Assembly (NCBI RefSeq): GCF_023015805.1
Contig: NZ_JALKBA010000001.1
Location: 62,001 to 126,000 of the forward strand
Direction of reading: 5' to 3'
DNA length: 64,000 bases
From: Cellulophaga sp. F20128
GTDB taxonomy: Bacteria; Bacteroidota; Bacteroidia; Flavobacteriales; Flavobacteriaceae
Shown here: piece after piece, positions 27,281 to 36,228 of the stretch
Position numbering within the stretch: position 1 is the stretch's first letter
Layout: each line of letters starts with the position of its first letter
The notes under the pieces: model-generated
Seen by the model: the letters and a program-made list of their open reading frames with translations, nothing else
What the model was told of the DNA's origin: nothing
Databases searched by the model: none
Position numbers and translations under genes: made by a program

Positions 27281-28498
27281 TTACATTTCTAATGCTTTTT
27301 TAACATCATTATTCATTAATAATTCTTCAGGATTTTCCAATGCTTCCTTAACAGCTACCAAGAAACCTACAGATTCTTTACCATCTATAATTCTGTGATC
27401 GTAGGACAAAGCAACATACATAATAGGAGCAATTACTACTTCACCATTTTTAGCTATTGGTCGCTCTACAATATTATGCATTCCTAAAATTGCACTCTGT
27501 GGTGGATTAATAATTGGCGTAGACAACATAGATCCAAAAACACCCCCATTGGTAATGGTAAATGTTCCACCCGTCATTTCATCCACGGTAATCTCTCCTT
27601 CACGTGCTCTAATTGCCAAACGTTTTACCTCCGCTTCTATTCCTCTAAAAGTCAAGTTTTCTGCATTTCTAATTACAGGAACCATTAAGCCTTTAGGTCC
27701 AGAAACAGCAATACTAATATCTGCAAAATCGTAAGCTATCATTTCTTTACCATCTATCATAGCATTAACAGAAGGATACATTTCCAAGGCTCGCACTATT
27801 GCTCTAGTAAAGAAAGACATAAAACCCAATCCAACACCGTGCTTGGTTTTAAAATCTTCTTTGTATTGATTACGCAAAGCGAATATAGGCGACATATCTA
27901 CCTCGTTAAAAGTAGTAAGCATAGCCGTCTCATTCTTAGCAGACACTAAGCGTTCTGCTACCTTACGGCGCAACATTGAAAGTTTAGACCGTGTTTCTCC
28001 TCTATTACCGCCTGTAGTTGGTGTACCCATTGAAGGAACTCCTTTTACGGCATCTTCTTTAGTTATTCGACCATCTTTACCCGTTCCTTGTATAGAAGAG
28101 GCATCCATACCCTTTTCACTTAATATTTTTTTTGCTGCAGGAGAGGCTGTACCTGTGGCATACGTCTTAGTCGACGTTACTGCCTTAGGTGCTTCTACTT
28201 TTGGCGCAGCTGTTTCTTTTTCTTCCTTTTTAGGAGCTTCAGATTTTCCTTCTGGTTTTGCAGCAGAGGTATCTATTAAACAAACTACGGCTCCAACTGC
28301 AACCGCATCACCTTCTTCAGCCTTTAAGGTAATAATTCCACTTTCTTCTGCCGGAAGCTCCAAAGTAGCCTTATCTGAATCTACCTCAGCAATAGCTTGA
28401 TCTTTCTCAACATAATCTCCGTCTTGTACTAGCCATTCTGCTATTTCCACTTCGGTTATTGACTCCCCTGGTGAAGGGACTTTCATTTCTAAAATCAT
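27281..28498 (-). CDS. odhB: Dihydrolipoamide succinyltransferase, E2 of 2-oxoglutarate dehydrogenase
   Basis: A 405-residue E2. The lipoyl domain is at residues 1-78 with the lipoylated lysine in VDSDKATLE. An Ala/Pro/Lys/Glu-rich linker follows, then a small E1/E3-binding domain ([32 protein letters not shown]), then the catalytic domain with [10 protein letters not shown], whose His and Asp are catalytic. It transfers succinyl groups to CoA in the TCA cycle. It follows sucA by 27 bases in one operon. E3 (lpd) is not in the window. Confidence 0.95.
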   Translation of the reverse strand: MILEMKVPSPGESITEVEIAEWLVQDGDYVEKDQAIAEVDSDKATLELPAEESGIITLKAEEGDAVAVGAVVCLIDTSAAKPEGKSEAPKKEEKETAAPKVEAPKAVTSTKTYATGTASPAAKKILSEKGMDASSIQGTGKDGRITKEDAVKGVPSMGTPTTGGNRGETRSKLSMLRRKVAERLVSAKNETAMLTTFNEVDMSPIFALRNQYKEDFKTKHGVGLGFMSFFTRAIVRALEMYPSVNAMIDGKEMIAYDFADISIAVSGPKGLMVPVIRNAENLTFRGIEAEVKRLAIRAREGEITVDEMTGGTFTITNGGVFGSMLSTPIINPPQSAILGMHNIVERPIAKNGEVVIAPIMYVALSYDHRIIDGKESVGFLVAVKEALENPEELLMNNDVKKALEM

Positions 28499-28525
28499 CC
28501 TGCTTTATTTGATGTGTTATTGTAT

Positions 28526-31294
28526 TTATCTTTTTGTCATATTGTCTTTGGTTTTATCAAAGACATAATCTATTACTTGCTGATGCCTACGCTTAGAACG
28601 AACGGCACTACCTGCAGCTGGCGAGGCATAAAAACGCCTAGATGCTACTCTAAACTTATTTGCATTTACATAATGCATCATAATATGGCTCCAAGCACCC
28701 ATATTTCTTGGCTCTTCTTGTGCCCATACTACATCTGCTGCATTGGTATACTTCCCTATTATTTCAGTCATTTTACTTGATGGCAGTGGAAATAATTGCT
28801 CCACTCTTACCAAGGCAACATCTTCTCTATTTTGCTCCTCTTTTACGGCTAGTAAATCATAATAAAATTTACCCGTACAAAAAACCAAGGACTTAATTTT
28901 AGAAACATCCGCCGTAGTATCATCCAATACCTCTTGAAAGGACCCATTCGCAAACTCTTCTACTGTAGAAACAGCTTTTGGGTGTCTTAATAAACTCTTT
29001 GGTGTAAATATAATTAATGGTTTTCTATAATTCACTTTCATTTGCCTACGTAAGATATGAAACATCTGCGCAGGTGTAGATACATCGGCAATAAACATAT
29101 TATCTCGAGCACATAGTTGCAAGTATCTTTCCATACGAGCAGACGAATGCTCTGCTCCCTGACCTTCATAGCCATGAGGCAACAGCATCACGAGCCCATT
29201 TTGCAACTTCCACTTATCTTCGGCAGCAGAAATATACTGATCTAACATTATTTGAGCCCCATTGCTAAAATCACCAAATTGAGCTTCCCAAATCGTTAAA
29301 GTTGTTGGACAAGCCATAGCATACCCATAATCGAACCCAACCACACCATATTCTGATAAAAGGGAGTTGTAAATTTGGAATTCACCTTGCTCTTTAGACA
29401 GGTGATTCAACAAAATTACCTCCTCTTCACTCTCCTCAACTTTCATAACCGCATGCCGGTGAGAAAAAGTACCTCTTTCTACATCTTGTCCAGACATTCG
29501 CACTCCAAAACCTTCGTGCAACAGGGTACCATAAGCGAGTAATTCCCCCATAGCCCAATCTAGCTTATCGGTTTCAAAGAACATATTTTTACGATCCCGA
29601 ACCAACTTTTCAACCTTCCGTAAAAACTTCTTATCCGAAGGAAGTTCGGTAATTACCTTGGCTATTTCCGTAAGCTTCTTTTTATCAAAAGAAGTATCTA
29701 CAGTCTCCATCATCTCCCATTCTCTAACTGATGTGAATCCGCTCCACTCATCAGCCATAAAAGGTGTTATAATTGTTTTATCTTCTTTTCTAGAGTCTTC
29801 TAACTCCTCTTCCAAAGAGGCCTTATATTCATCTTCTAATTTTTTAACAAAGTCTTTTTCAATAACCCCTTCAGATAGCAATTTTTCTGCATAAAGATCT
29901 CTAGAATTGCTGTGCTTGGATATTGCTTTGTATAATTTTGGTTGTGTAAAACGAGGTTCATCACCTTCGTTATGTCCATACTTTCTATAGCCTAACAAAT
30001 CTAAAAACACATCTCTTTTAAAACGCATTCTATACTCTAAAGCAAACAAAGATGCATGTACCACCGCCTCCGCATCATCTGCGTTAACGTGCAAAACCGG
30101 ACTCAAGGTAACCTTTCCTACATCTGTACAATAGGTAGAAGACCTTGCATCCAAATAGTTTGTTGTAAATCCAATTTGATTGTTGACAACAATATGAATG
30201 GTTCCGTTGGTTTTGTACCCATCTAAATTTGCCATCTGTACCACCTCATACACTATACCCTGACCAGCTATGGCAGCATCTCCGTGTACAACTATGGGCA
30301 ATACTTTTGAAAAATCATCTGGAAAGTGCGTATCTTGTTTTGCTCTTGCAATCCCTTCAACAACCGCACCTACTGTTTCTAAATGCGATGGATTAGGAGC
30401 AATGTTCATTTTTATCTTACTCCCATTTCTAGCCTTCCGCTCTGAGGTCCACCCCAGGTGATATTTTACATCACCATCAAAAATTTCTTGCTCATAATCC
30501 TTGCCGTCAAACTCACTAAAAATATCTTTCGCTGCTTTTCCAAAAATATTGGTAAGCACATTAAGTCTCCCACGGTGAGCCATACCCATTACAAACTCCT
30601 CTACACCCATTTCTGCTGCTCTTTCTACTACGGCATCCAAAGCAGGTATTAAAGACTCATTTCCTTCAATTGAAAAACGTTTTTGCCCAACATATTTCGT
30701 ATGCAAAAAGCTTTCAAAAGAAACGGCTTGATTTAATTTTTTAAGAATATGTTTTTTCCTGTCAGGAGAAAATTTAGGATGGTTATCATTTACATTCAAC
30801 CAGTTTTGTATCCACTCTACTCGTTCTGGTTTACGAATGTACATATACTCTACCCCTATGGCATCGCAATAGATGTCTGTTAAGTGTTTTATTATATCGC
30901 GCAGTGACACTGAACCAAGACCTAGGATTTCACCAGCGGTGAAAGTTATATCCAAATCTGACTCTAACAATCCGAAATTCTCTAACTCAAGTGTTGGAAT
31001 GTATTTTCTTCTTTCGCGAACAGGATTTGTTCTGGTAAACAAATGGCCCCTGCTTCTATAGCCGTCAATTAACTTAATTACCTTAAATTCTTTCTGCAAC
31101 GACTGAGGCATTGCAGCTGTGCCCGCTACTCCATTTTCAGAAAACGCCTCCAATGCAGTTTCCTGCCCAAAGTCGAATCCTTGAAAAAAAGCACGCCAAC
31201 TAGGCTCTACACTATCTGGGCTAATTAAGTATTTATCATATAAGGTCGCAAAAAATGATGTATGCGCTGCGTTTAAAAACGAATATTTATCCAT
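28526..31294 (-). CDS. sucA: 2-oxoglutarate dehydrogenase E1 component
   Basis: A 922-residue thiamine-diphosphate enzyme that decarboxylates 2-oxoglutarate in the TCA cycle. The N-terminus is MDKYSFLNAAHTSFFATLYDKYLISPDSVEPSWRAFF. Central signatures include FVMGMAHRGRLNVL, HLGWTSER, GDAAIAGQG, and the ThDP/Mg region VVNNQIGFTT. The C-terminal third is transketolase-like (LPHGYEGQGAEHSSARMERYLQLCA). A longer reading frame extends 22 codons upstream, but MDKY at 31294 is the conserved start and a good -7 element lies just before it. Co-transcribed with odhB. Confidence 0.95.
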   Translation of the reverse strand: MDKYSFLNAAHTSFFATLYDKYLISPDSVEPSWRAFFQGFDFGQETALEAFSENGVAGTAAMPQSLQKEFKVIKLIDGYRSRGHLFTRTNPVRERRKYIPTLELENFGLLESDLDITFTAGEILGLGSVSLRDIIKHLTDIYCDAIGVEYMYIRKPERVEWIQNWLNVNDNHPKFSPDRKKHILKKLNQAVSFESFLHTKYVGQKRFSIEGNESLIPALDAVVERAAEMGVEEFVMGMAHRGRLNVLTNIFGKAAKDIFSEFDGKDYEQEIFDGDVKYHLGWTSERKARNGSKIKMNIAPNPSHLETVGAVVEGIARAKQDTHFPDDFSKVLPIVVHGDAAIAGQGIVYEVVQMANLDGYKTNGTIHIVVNNQIGFTTNYLDARSSTYCTDVGKVTLSPVLHVNADDAEAVVHASLFALEYRMRFKRDVFLDLLGYRKYGHNEGDEPRFTQPKLYKAISKHSNSRDLYAEKLLSEGVIEKDFVKKLEDEYKASLEEELEDSRKEDKTIITPFMADEWSGFTSVREWEMMETVDTSFDKKKLTEIAKVITELPSDKKFLRKVEKLVRDRKNMFFETDKLDWAMGELLAYGTLLHEGFGVRMSGQDVERGTFSHRHAVMKVEESEEEVILLNHLSKEQGEFQIYNSLLSEYGVVGFDYGYAMACPTTLTIWEAQFGDFSNGAQIMLDQYISAAEDKWKLQNGLVMLLPHGYEGQGAEHSSARMERYLQLCARDNMFIADVSTPAQMFHILRRQMKVNYRKPLIIFTPKSLLRHPKAVSTVEEFANGSFQEVLDDTTADVSKIKSLVFCTGKFYYDLLAVKEEQNREDVALVRVEQLFPLPSSKMTEIIGKYTNAADVVWAQEEPRNMGAWSHIMMHYVNANKFRVASRRFYASPAAGSAVRSKRRHQQVIDYVFDKTKDNMTKR

Positions 31295-31329
31295 TGAAAT
31301 TCTTCTCTGTCTTTTGAACAAAATTAAGC

Positions 31330-31337
31330 CAAAAATA
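31330..31337 (-). promoter_or_regulatory. -7 element of the sucA-odhB promoter
   Basis: On the minus strand TATTTTTG, an exact TAnnTTTG match, 36 bases before the sucA ATG at 31294. No clear TTTG at -33. It supports the shorter sucA start, because a longer protein would have its start upstream of this site. Confidence 0.5.
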
Positions 31338-31395
31338 CAACATTTAGTATTTATAAGCATATCTTAGTCTGTAATATTCACAAAAAATTAAGACA

Positions 31396-31932
31396 ATGAA
31401 AAGAAAACGACCTACATTTTCAACATTATTGGTTTTTAGCTTCTTACTTATCAGTTTTACGCATGCAACCATTTCTGCACAGTCGCAGAATACCTCGAGT
31501 GATTTTTGGAACAATGTTCGTTTTGGCGGTGGATTTGGGTTGGGCTTTGGCAATAATACTTTTAATGCCGCACTTTCTCCCAACGCCATTTATCAAGTGA
31601 ATGACCAATTTGCTATAGGTGCCGGATTAAATTTCAACTATTCTAAATTCCGGGATTCTAAATTGATTGCCTACGGAGCTAGTGCCTTAACCTATTACAA
31701 CATTATCCCTGCCATTCAACTTTCGGCCGAATTTGAACAATTGCGTATCAATAGAAAATTTGAATTTGACGGCGCCAATATTGAAGACAATTATTGGAAT
31801 CCGGCCTTATTCCTAGGCCTAGGTTACACCAGCAGAAACATTACAGTTGGGGTACGTTATGATGTGCTTTACAGCGAAGGAAAAAGCATCTATTCAGACG
31901 CATTTATGCCCTTTGTGAGAGTGTATTTTTAA
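31396..31932 (+). CDS. Small outer-membrane beta-barrel protein
   Basis: A 178-residue protein with signal peptide MKRKRPTFSTLLVFSFLLISFTHATISAQS. The mature part is a run of amphipathic strands (VRFGGGFGLGFGNNTF, FAIGAGLNFNYSKF, ALFLGLGYTSRNITVGVRYDVLY) ending in a terminal aromatic strand FVRVYF, typical of outer-membrane barrels. Homologs are sometimes labelled alpha-ketoglutarate decarboxylase; that label appears to come from the neighbouring sucA and has no support here. It is divergent from sucA, and its stop overlaps the end of the convergent MutS-like gene by 4 bases. Confidence 0.75.
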   Translation: MKRKRPTFSTLLVFSFLLISFTHATISAQSQNTSSDFWNNVRFGGGFGLGFGNNTFNAALSPNAIYQVNDQFAIGAGLNFNYSKFRDSKLIAYGASALTYYNIIPAIQLSAEFEQLRINRKFEFDGANIEDNYWNPALFLGLGYTSRNITVGVRYDVLYSEGKSIYSDAFMPFVRVYF

Positions 31933-33710
31933 TCTACAATCTCCATTTTCTTTAACAGGAAAGACGCATTCATATTTTTGCAGACACCAGCTTTAAACTT
32001 ATAGTCAAAATGCAATTCATTGTCTATAATTTCCGCATCAAAATAATGATTCTCTATTTCTGGGAGTTCTTTGGCGGCTTCACACAAACTAAGGTCATGA
32101 GTTGCAATAATACCGGTAGATTTAGATGCGACTAATTTTTCAACAAACTTGCGTGAGCCAATTGCCTTATCCGTACTATTGGTGCCTTTCAAAATTTCAT
32201 CAAGGACAATAAAATAGCGATCATTTTGTATTTCGTCTACAATGAATTTTAGACGTTTTAATTCAGAGAAAAAATAAGATTCATCATCTGTAAGCGAATC
32301 TGTTGTTCGCATACTCGTTATAAGTTTTATGGGCGAATACTCTACTGATGACGCACAAACTGGCAAACCAACATTGGCCAATACAATTTGCAAAGAAACT
32401 GTACGCAAAAAGGTACTTTTCCCAGCCATATTTGCTCCCGTAACTATAAAAAACTGTTCTTTGTCTATGGTAATATCATTAGCGATACACTTCGTTGGGT
32501 CTAACAAGGGATGCGCCACATTAATTCCTTTTAAAACCATGGCGTCTTTATTTAGTATTGGAAACACGTAGTTAGGGTGATTAAAAGTAAAATTACCTAA
32601 GCTATTGTAAGCATCAAAAAAAGCAATTACACCAAACCATTCTTCAACCGATGCCCCATTGGCTGCTATCCACGCTTCTATTTTGTATGCTTGCTTGATA
32701 TCCCACAGTAAAAAACCATTGCCTAGAAAACCAAAAATCATATTGTTCCTCTGGTCTAAGGCTCCCAGGATTCTAGAAAATTCGTGCAAAATCTCCGATG
32801 TTTTTTTCCCTTCCTGAACAATTTTACTTTTCTTTTCTTTTAATAATTCTGACGAAAAGTCTTGGTTTTCTATTTCTACAATTAACTTTTGATATTGCTG
32901 AAAAACCGACTGCACCTTGCTTGTGTCCGAAGCCAATTTACTAACCTTCTTAAAATACAGACCAGATAGGAGCAAGCCCAAAACAAACCAACCACCAATT
33001 ACCAAACCAGGGACTAATCCTAAAAAGTAAAACAAAAATAATAACCCTGTCACCACTGAAAAAACAGTAGGCACATGCTGCATAGCTTTTGGCATAAATG
33101 CCTTGTATTGCTGCAACCAATGCACAATGTTTTTATACGGTATTTCAGCTTTAACCAGGGTGGCAATAGCAGCAAACTCTTGTCTCCATTTGGGTTTTTC
33201 TGCCAACTCTTTTATTGCTTCTTGTTTGAGCAAGATGTTGTCAATCTTATTCTCTGTAAATTTTTCCGCCAAGGTTTCACTGCCCCGATCCAAGGCCGTT
33301 CTATTGCAATATTGATAAAAAGATCCTTTACCAAAAAGGTCTATATCTTGACTGTAAAAATGTGTTGGATTGCTAAACTCCTTACCATCGGGCAAATGAT
33401 GAAATTTGCGATGTAATACATCAATTTCTATCTCATTAATCTTAATAAGTGCCAAAAACTTATGATACTTGAATTGTAAATCTGAATGCCGGGATACTAG
33501 AAAAATAAACAATACAATGGCTAGTAAAACAATAGCGATGATAATTTTAGCATTGCCCATAAAGGCATATATACCAATAGCAGCTCCTACAAACACCAAT
33601 AGCCTCACTAGGCTAGATGCTTGTAATTGTGATTTTACTTTTTCAGATTCCTCTTGATGACTTGAAATATTATTGGTATAAAAAGCAAGGAGTTTCTCCA
33701 TCTGTAGCAC
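31929..33710 (-). CDS. Membrane-anchored MutS-like ATPase
   Basis: A 593-residue protein. Residues 33-73 form two hydrophobic helices (LVRLLVFVGAAIGIYAF and IIIAIVLLAIVLFIFLV), and about 210-255 form two more. The C-terminal part is a MutS ATPase domain: Walker A GANMAGKSTF (about residue 425), Walker B region YFIVLDEILKGTNSTDK, and ATHDLSLCE. The DNA mismatch-binding domain of MutS is absent and there is no Smr endonuclease domain. It therefore belongs to the MutS-related membrane proteins of Bacteroidota, whose role is unknown. It is the last gene of a nine-gene minus-strand run. Confidence 0.82.
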   Translation of the reverse strand: MLQMEKLLAFYTNNISSHQEESEKVKSQLQASSLVRLLVFVGAAIGIYAFMGNAKIIIAIVLLAIVLFIFLVSRHSDLQFKYHKFLALIKINEIEIDVLHRKFHHLPDGKEFSNPTHFYSQDIDLFGKGSFYQYCNRTALDRGSETLAEKFTENKIDNILLKQEAIKELAEKPKWRQEFAAIATLVKAEIPYKNIVHWLQQYKAFMPKAMQHVPTVFSVVTGLLFLFYFLGLVPGLVIGGWFVLGLLLSGLYFKKVSKLASDTSKVQSVFQQYQKLIVEIENQDFSSELLKEKKSKIVQEGKKTSEILHEFSRILGALDQRNNMIFGFLGNGFLLWDIKQAYKIEAWIAANGASVEEWFGVIAFFDAYNSLGNFTFNHPNYVFPILNKDAMVLKGINVAHPLLDPTKCIANDITIDKEQFFIVTGANMAGKSTFLRTVSLQIVLANVGLPVCASSVEYSPIKLITSMRTTDSLTDDESYFFSELKRLKFIVDEIQNDRYFIVLDEILKGTNSTDKAIGSRKFVEKLVASKSTGIIATHDLSLCEAAKELPEIENHYFDAEIIDNELHFDYKFKAGVCKNMNASFLLKKMEIVD

Positions 33711-33750
33711 TGTGTTTATATTTTTTTAAAAGCTGTAAAGATATTGGTTA

Positions 33751-34110
33751 TTAGGACAAACTTGCCAATTCTTCCTTTAGTTTTTTAGGTAGCCCGGCCA
33801 CGACAAGCTGGTAAGAGTCGTCTACCAATTCTTTAATAAATTCTGGAGAGAGGTTTTCAAGAAACACGGTATTCCAATGTTTCTTACTCATGTGGTATCC
33901 TGGAATAATTTGACCATCGTAGGTTTCACGCAATTCAAGACAACGCTCAGGATCACATTTTAAATTGGTTTGCAGCGGCAATTTATTTAAGCCAACCAAG
34001 GCAAACATTTTGCCCATCACTTTAAACACCAAAGTATGTGCATCAAAAGGAAAAGCTTCCGTAACTCCTTTTTTAGCGATACAATAATCTCTGTATTCCT
34101 CTATATTCAT
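33751..34110 (-). CDS. MmcQ/YjbR-family protein
   Basis: A 119-residue protein of the YjbR (double wing, CyaY-like fold) family: YCIAKKGVTEAFPFDAHTLVFKVMGKMFALV, LKCDPERCLELRE, GYHMSKKHWNTV, and LVDDSYQLVVAGLPKK. The fold is thought to bind DNA or ligands, but the function is not settled. The length is normal. It lies 14 bases after the Dabb gene and 40 bases before the MutS-like gene in the same run. Confidence 0.88.
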   Translation of the reverse strand: MNIEEYRDYCIAKKGVTEAFPFDAHTLVFKVMGKMFALVGLNKLPLQTNLKCDPERCLELRETYDGQIIPGYHMSKKHWNTVFLENLSPEFIKELVDDSYQLVVAGLPKKLKEELASLS

Positions 34111-34124
34111 AACTTCACCAAAAT

Positions 34125-34460
34125 CTAGATTCCAGATGAATCATAAACAATGACCTTCTCCCATAGGGGTGCGGCCGTTTCCACAAACTTTTCATGTGCT
34201 TCTTCAACCTGGTATTTGGTTTGGTCTTCTGCAGATGCAAAGGACACCAACAAACTGAAGGTAAATGAACCATCTACCACATCTCTGGAAGCCTGTGGAG
34301 GTGTTCCTATAAAATTGGTTTTAGCGTATTTGGAGGACTTTAAAAAAGTACTTAAAGCAGCAACAAACAAATCCCGATCTTCTTTTTTATTTGGATTTTT
34401 TAACCAAAAAAACACGGTGTGTACAAATGTTTTATCAAATTCTGTCTTCCCTACTTCCAT
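34125..34460 (-). CDS. Dabb (stress-responsive alpha/beta barrel) domain protein
   Basis: A 111-residue protein with the Dabb pattern: FVHTVFFWLKNPNKKEDRDLFVAAL at the start and FTFSLLVSFASAEDQTKYQVEEAHEKFVE later. The family forms dimeric ferredoxin-like barrels. Some members bind small hydrophobic ligands or act as cyclases, and most are uncharacterised. It lies 8 bases after the DUF4230 gene. No signal peptide. Confidence 0.8.
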   Translation of the reverse strand: MEVGKTEFDKTFVHTVFFWLKNPNKKEDRDLFVAALSTFLKSSKYAKTNFIGTPPQASRDVVDGSFTFSLLVSFASAEDQTKYQVEEAHEKFVETAAPLWEKVIVYDSSGI

Positions 34461-34468
34461 ATCTATTG

Positions 34469-35110
34469 TTATTGTTTATTTATATCTTCTTTTATTTGTT
34501 TTGCTTCTTTTTTGTTTTCCACCTGAAGCGCTGAGTAATCCAGTGTCCAGCCAATGGTTTCTACCAATGTCTCTATCAACAACACCGCTTCCATAGCTTC
34601 TTTTCGGGCCGTATCCATCAGACCACTAAGGGGTATTTTTTCTAAGATGTGATTCTTAGCTTCGGCATTTACATTGGTTAAATCTTCTGGTGAAAAAGAA
34701 TTAAACAATCCATTTTTTATATCGTAAAACTGTAAGTCGGGCGAAATGGAAAGCACTTCTGGTTCTGGAAAATTAGTCAGTATAATTTTCTTTTTACCTT
34801 CATCAGCATTTAAAAAAATCTTTTTTAAATCGTATCCAATTTGCACCTTGGCGTTAATGATGACCAAGGCCTTCTTTTTACTACTTACCAAACTCATAAA
34901 ATGTTCTTTGGTATTTTGATATTGATACACCTCTGCAAAATCGCCTTCAACAGCTATTAACTTACAAACTCTTTTTATTTTTTCTAATAATACGGTAGAT
35001 TGATGTTGTGTAATTTCCTTTTTCTGTTTTGTTCTAAAAAAGGATACCACCCAATTCATTAAAATTGCACCTAAAATTAACCCTAAAAAAACTTCAAAAA
35101 TACTATCCAT
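34469..35110 (-). CDS. DUF4230 family membrane-anchored protein
   Basis: A 213-residue protein. Residues 4-21 are one N-terminal membrane helix (FEVFLGLILGAILMNWVV), followed by a basic stretch and a soluble domain with TVLLEKIKRVCKLIAVEGDFAEVYQY and VIINAKVQIGYDLKKIFL. These match the DUF4230 pattern. The function is unknown. The start overlaps the end of the DUF4260 gene by 8 bases, so the two are tightly coupled. Confidence 0.82.
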   Translation of the reverse strand: MDSIFEVFLGLILGAILMNWVVSFFRTKQKKEITQHQSTVLLEKIKRVCKLIAVEGDFAEVYQYQNTKEHFMSLVSSKKKALVIINAKVQIGYDLKKIFLNADEGKKKIILTNFPEPEVLSISPDLQFYDIKNGLFNSFSPEDLTNVNAEAKNHILEKIPLSGLMDTARKEAMEAVLLIETLVETIGWTLDYSALQVENKKEAKQIKEDINKQ

Positions 35111-35456
35111 TACCTATTTCTCCTAAATGTGTGTACTTAAACCCTTTGTCATATTTTAATCCGTAGCCAAATACTCTATCTAGCGCAGCATGTGAAAATA
35201 AGATGACACCGACCAATTGGAACAAGGGAATTTCGAGAAATACACCTACCAGATAAAATACGATTGCCACGCCTTTATGATGGAGTATATTATACAAAAA
35301 AGCACCAACCTTAGCATTGAACAAATAGCCTAACATTCCAATATCTGGGGCTAAAATTAGCAATAAAAACCACCACCAAGGGTATAAAAGCAAACTAAAA
35401 AGGTAGATTCCTAGCCCAAACATCGCCAATTCTTCAAGCTTTAAAATTGTTTTCAT
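35103..35456 (-). CDS. DUF4260 family membrane protein
   Basis: A 117-residue protein with about four hydrophobic segments: LEELAMFGLGIYLFSLLL, WWWFLLLILAPDIGMLGYLF, KGVAIVFYLVGVFL and LFQLVGVILFSHAALDR. The APDIGMLGYL and HAALDRVFGYGLKY motifs are typical of DUF4260. The function is unknown. It starts exactly after the cyclase stop and overlaps the DUF4230 gene by 8 bases, so the three are one transcription unit. Confidence 0.85.
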   Translation of the reverse strand: MKTILKLEELAMFGLGIYLFSLLLYPWWWFLLLILAPDIGMLGYLFNAKVGAFLYNILHHKGVAIVFYLVGVFLEIPLFQLVGVILFSHAALDRVFGYGLKYDKGFKYTHLGEIGNG

Positions 35457-36206
35457 TTACTCTTCTACTTTATATAAAACAGGTCTACTTGGACTTGCAT
35501 CGTTTTCAAAAGGAGCTACCTGAAGGTTTAATAAATAAGTACCATCAGCAATGGTATTATTCACATAAATAAGCTCGGTAATTGTAGCGTTTTCTCTTAT
35601 TTTTCCTTTGAAATTCCAAAACGCTCGATGTGCTACTAAGGCCCCTTCATCTTTCTCTCTGTCTAAAGAAGGCAAATCTATTAACAAGTGCTCTACTTCT
35701 CTTTCCTTTAAGAATTCTGCTCCTTCTTCTAGTAAATAAGGAGGGTTTGTATGTGAATATTGCCTTGACATCTTATCCGATAAATTAGGAAGGGTCCGTA
35801 TAACAACCGCCTCTCGCTTTTTATTACCCAAGGCATATTGTAGTTGCTTTTTAGAAATCACAAAATCATCACCTAGTTTTTCAGGTGCTATTGTAATTAC
35901 CTCAGCCAAAAAGAAAAATTGTTGCAATTTCTGATTTACAGACATAAATTCTTCGGTAATATGACCGGCACATTCTGTATGTGTCCCATGGGCATGTGGG
36001 TTAAAACAGATATCGTTAAAATTTATGGAAGCCCCTTCTCGTACGGCACCTATAAAACCATCTTCGGTATGTGCTGTGATAACAGGTGGATCTACATACC
36101 ACACATTCACATTAGTATTATCACCCCTCAGTGGCATTGAGATATCTAATGGTTTGGTTAAATTGGTTTTATAATTCCTAGACCTAACTTTTATAATTGC
36201 CTTCAT
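35457..36206 (-). CDS. Cyclase-family metal hydrolase (kynurenine formamidase-like)
   Basis: A 249-residue protein of the Cyclase family (PF04199-type). The metal site motif HAHGTHTECAGH (about residues 88-99) fits the HxGTHxDxxxH signature. VVIRTLPNL, LLIDLPSLDRE and the C-terminal NLQVAPFENDASPSRPVLY are also typical. Family members hydrolyse N-formylkynurenine or similar amides, but no tryptophan pathway genes are near, so the substrate is open. Two of the Asp positions are replaced (TEC rather than TDA), which may shift specificity. It lies 22 bases after hemW. Confidence 0.85.
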   Translation of the reverse strand: MKAIIKVRSRNYKTNLTKPLDISMPLRGDNTNVNVWYVDPPVITAHTEDGFIGAVREGASINFNDICFNPHAHGTHTECAGHITEEFMSVNQKLQQFFFLAEVITIAPEKLGDDFVISKKQLQYALGNKKREAVVIRTLPNLSDKMSRQYSHTNPPYLLEEGAEFLKEREVEHLLIDLPSLDREKDEGALVAHRAFWNFKGKIRENATITELIYVNNTIADGTYLLNLQVAPFENDASPSRPVLYKVEE

Positions 36207-36228
36207 TAATTGTATTGCTTAATTGAAG

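Noticed and set aside
28526-31360. sucA starting at 31360
   Set aside because: The extra 22 residues are not conserved and would place the start upstream of the -7 element at 31330-31337.
31396-31932. Label alpha-ketoglutarate decarboxylase
   Set aside because: The protein is a signal-peptide beta-barrel with no thiamine-enzyme motif. The label reflects the neighbouring sucA.
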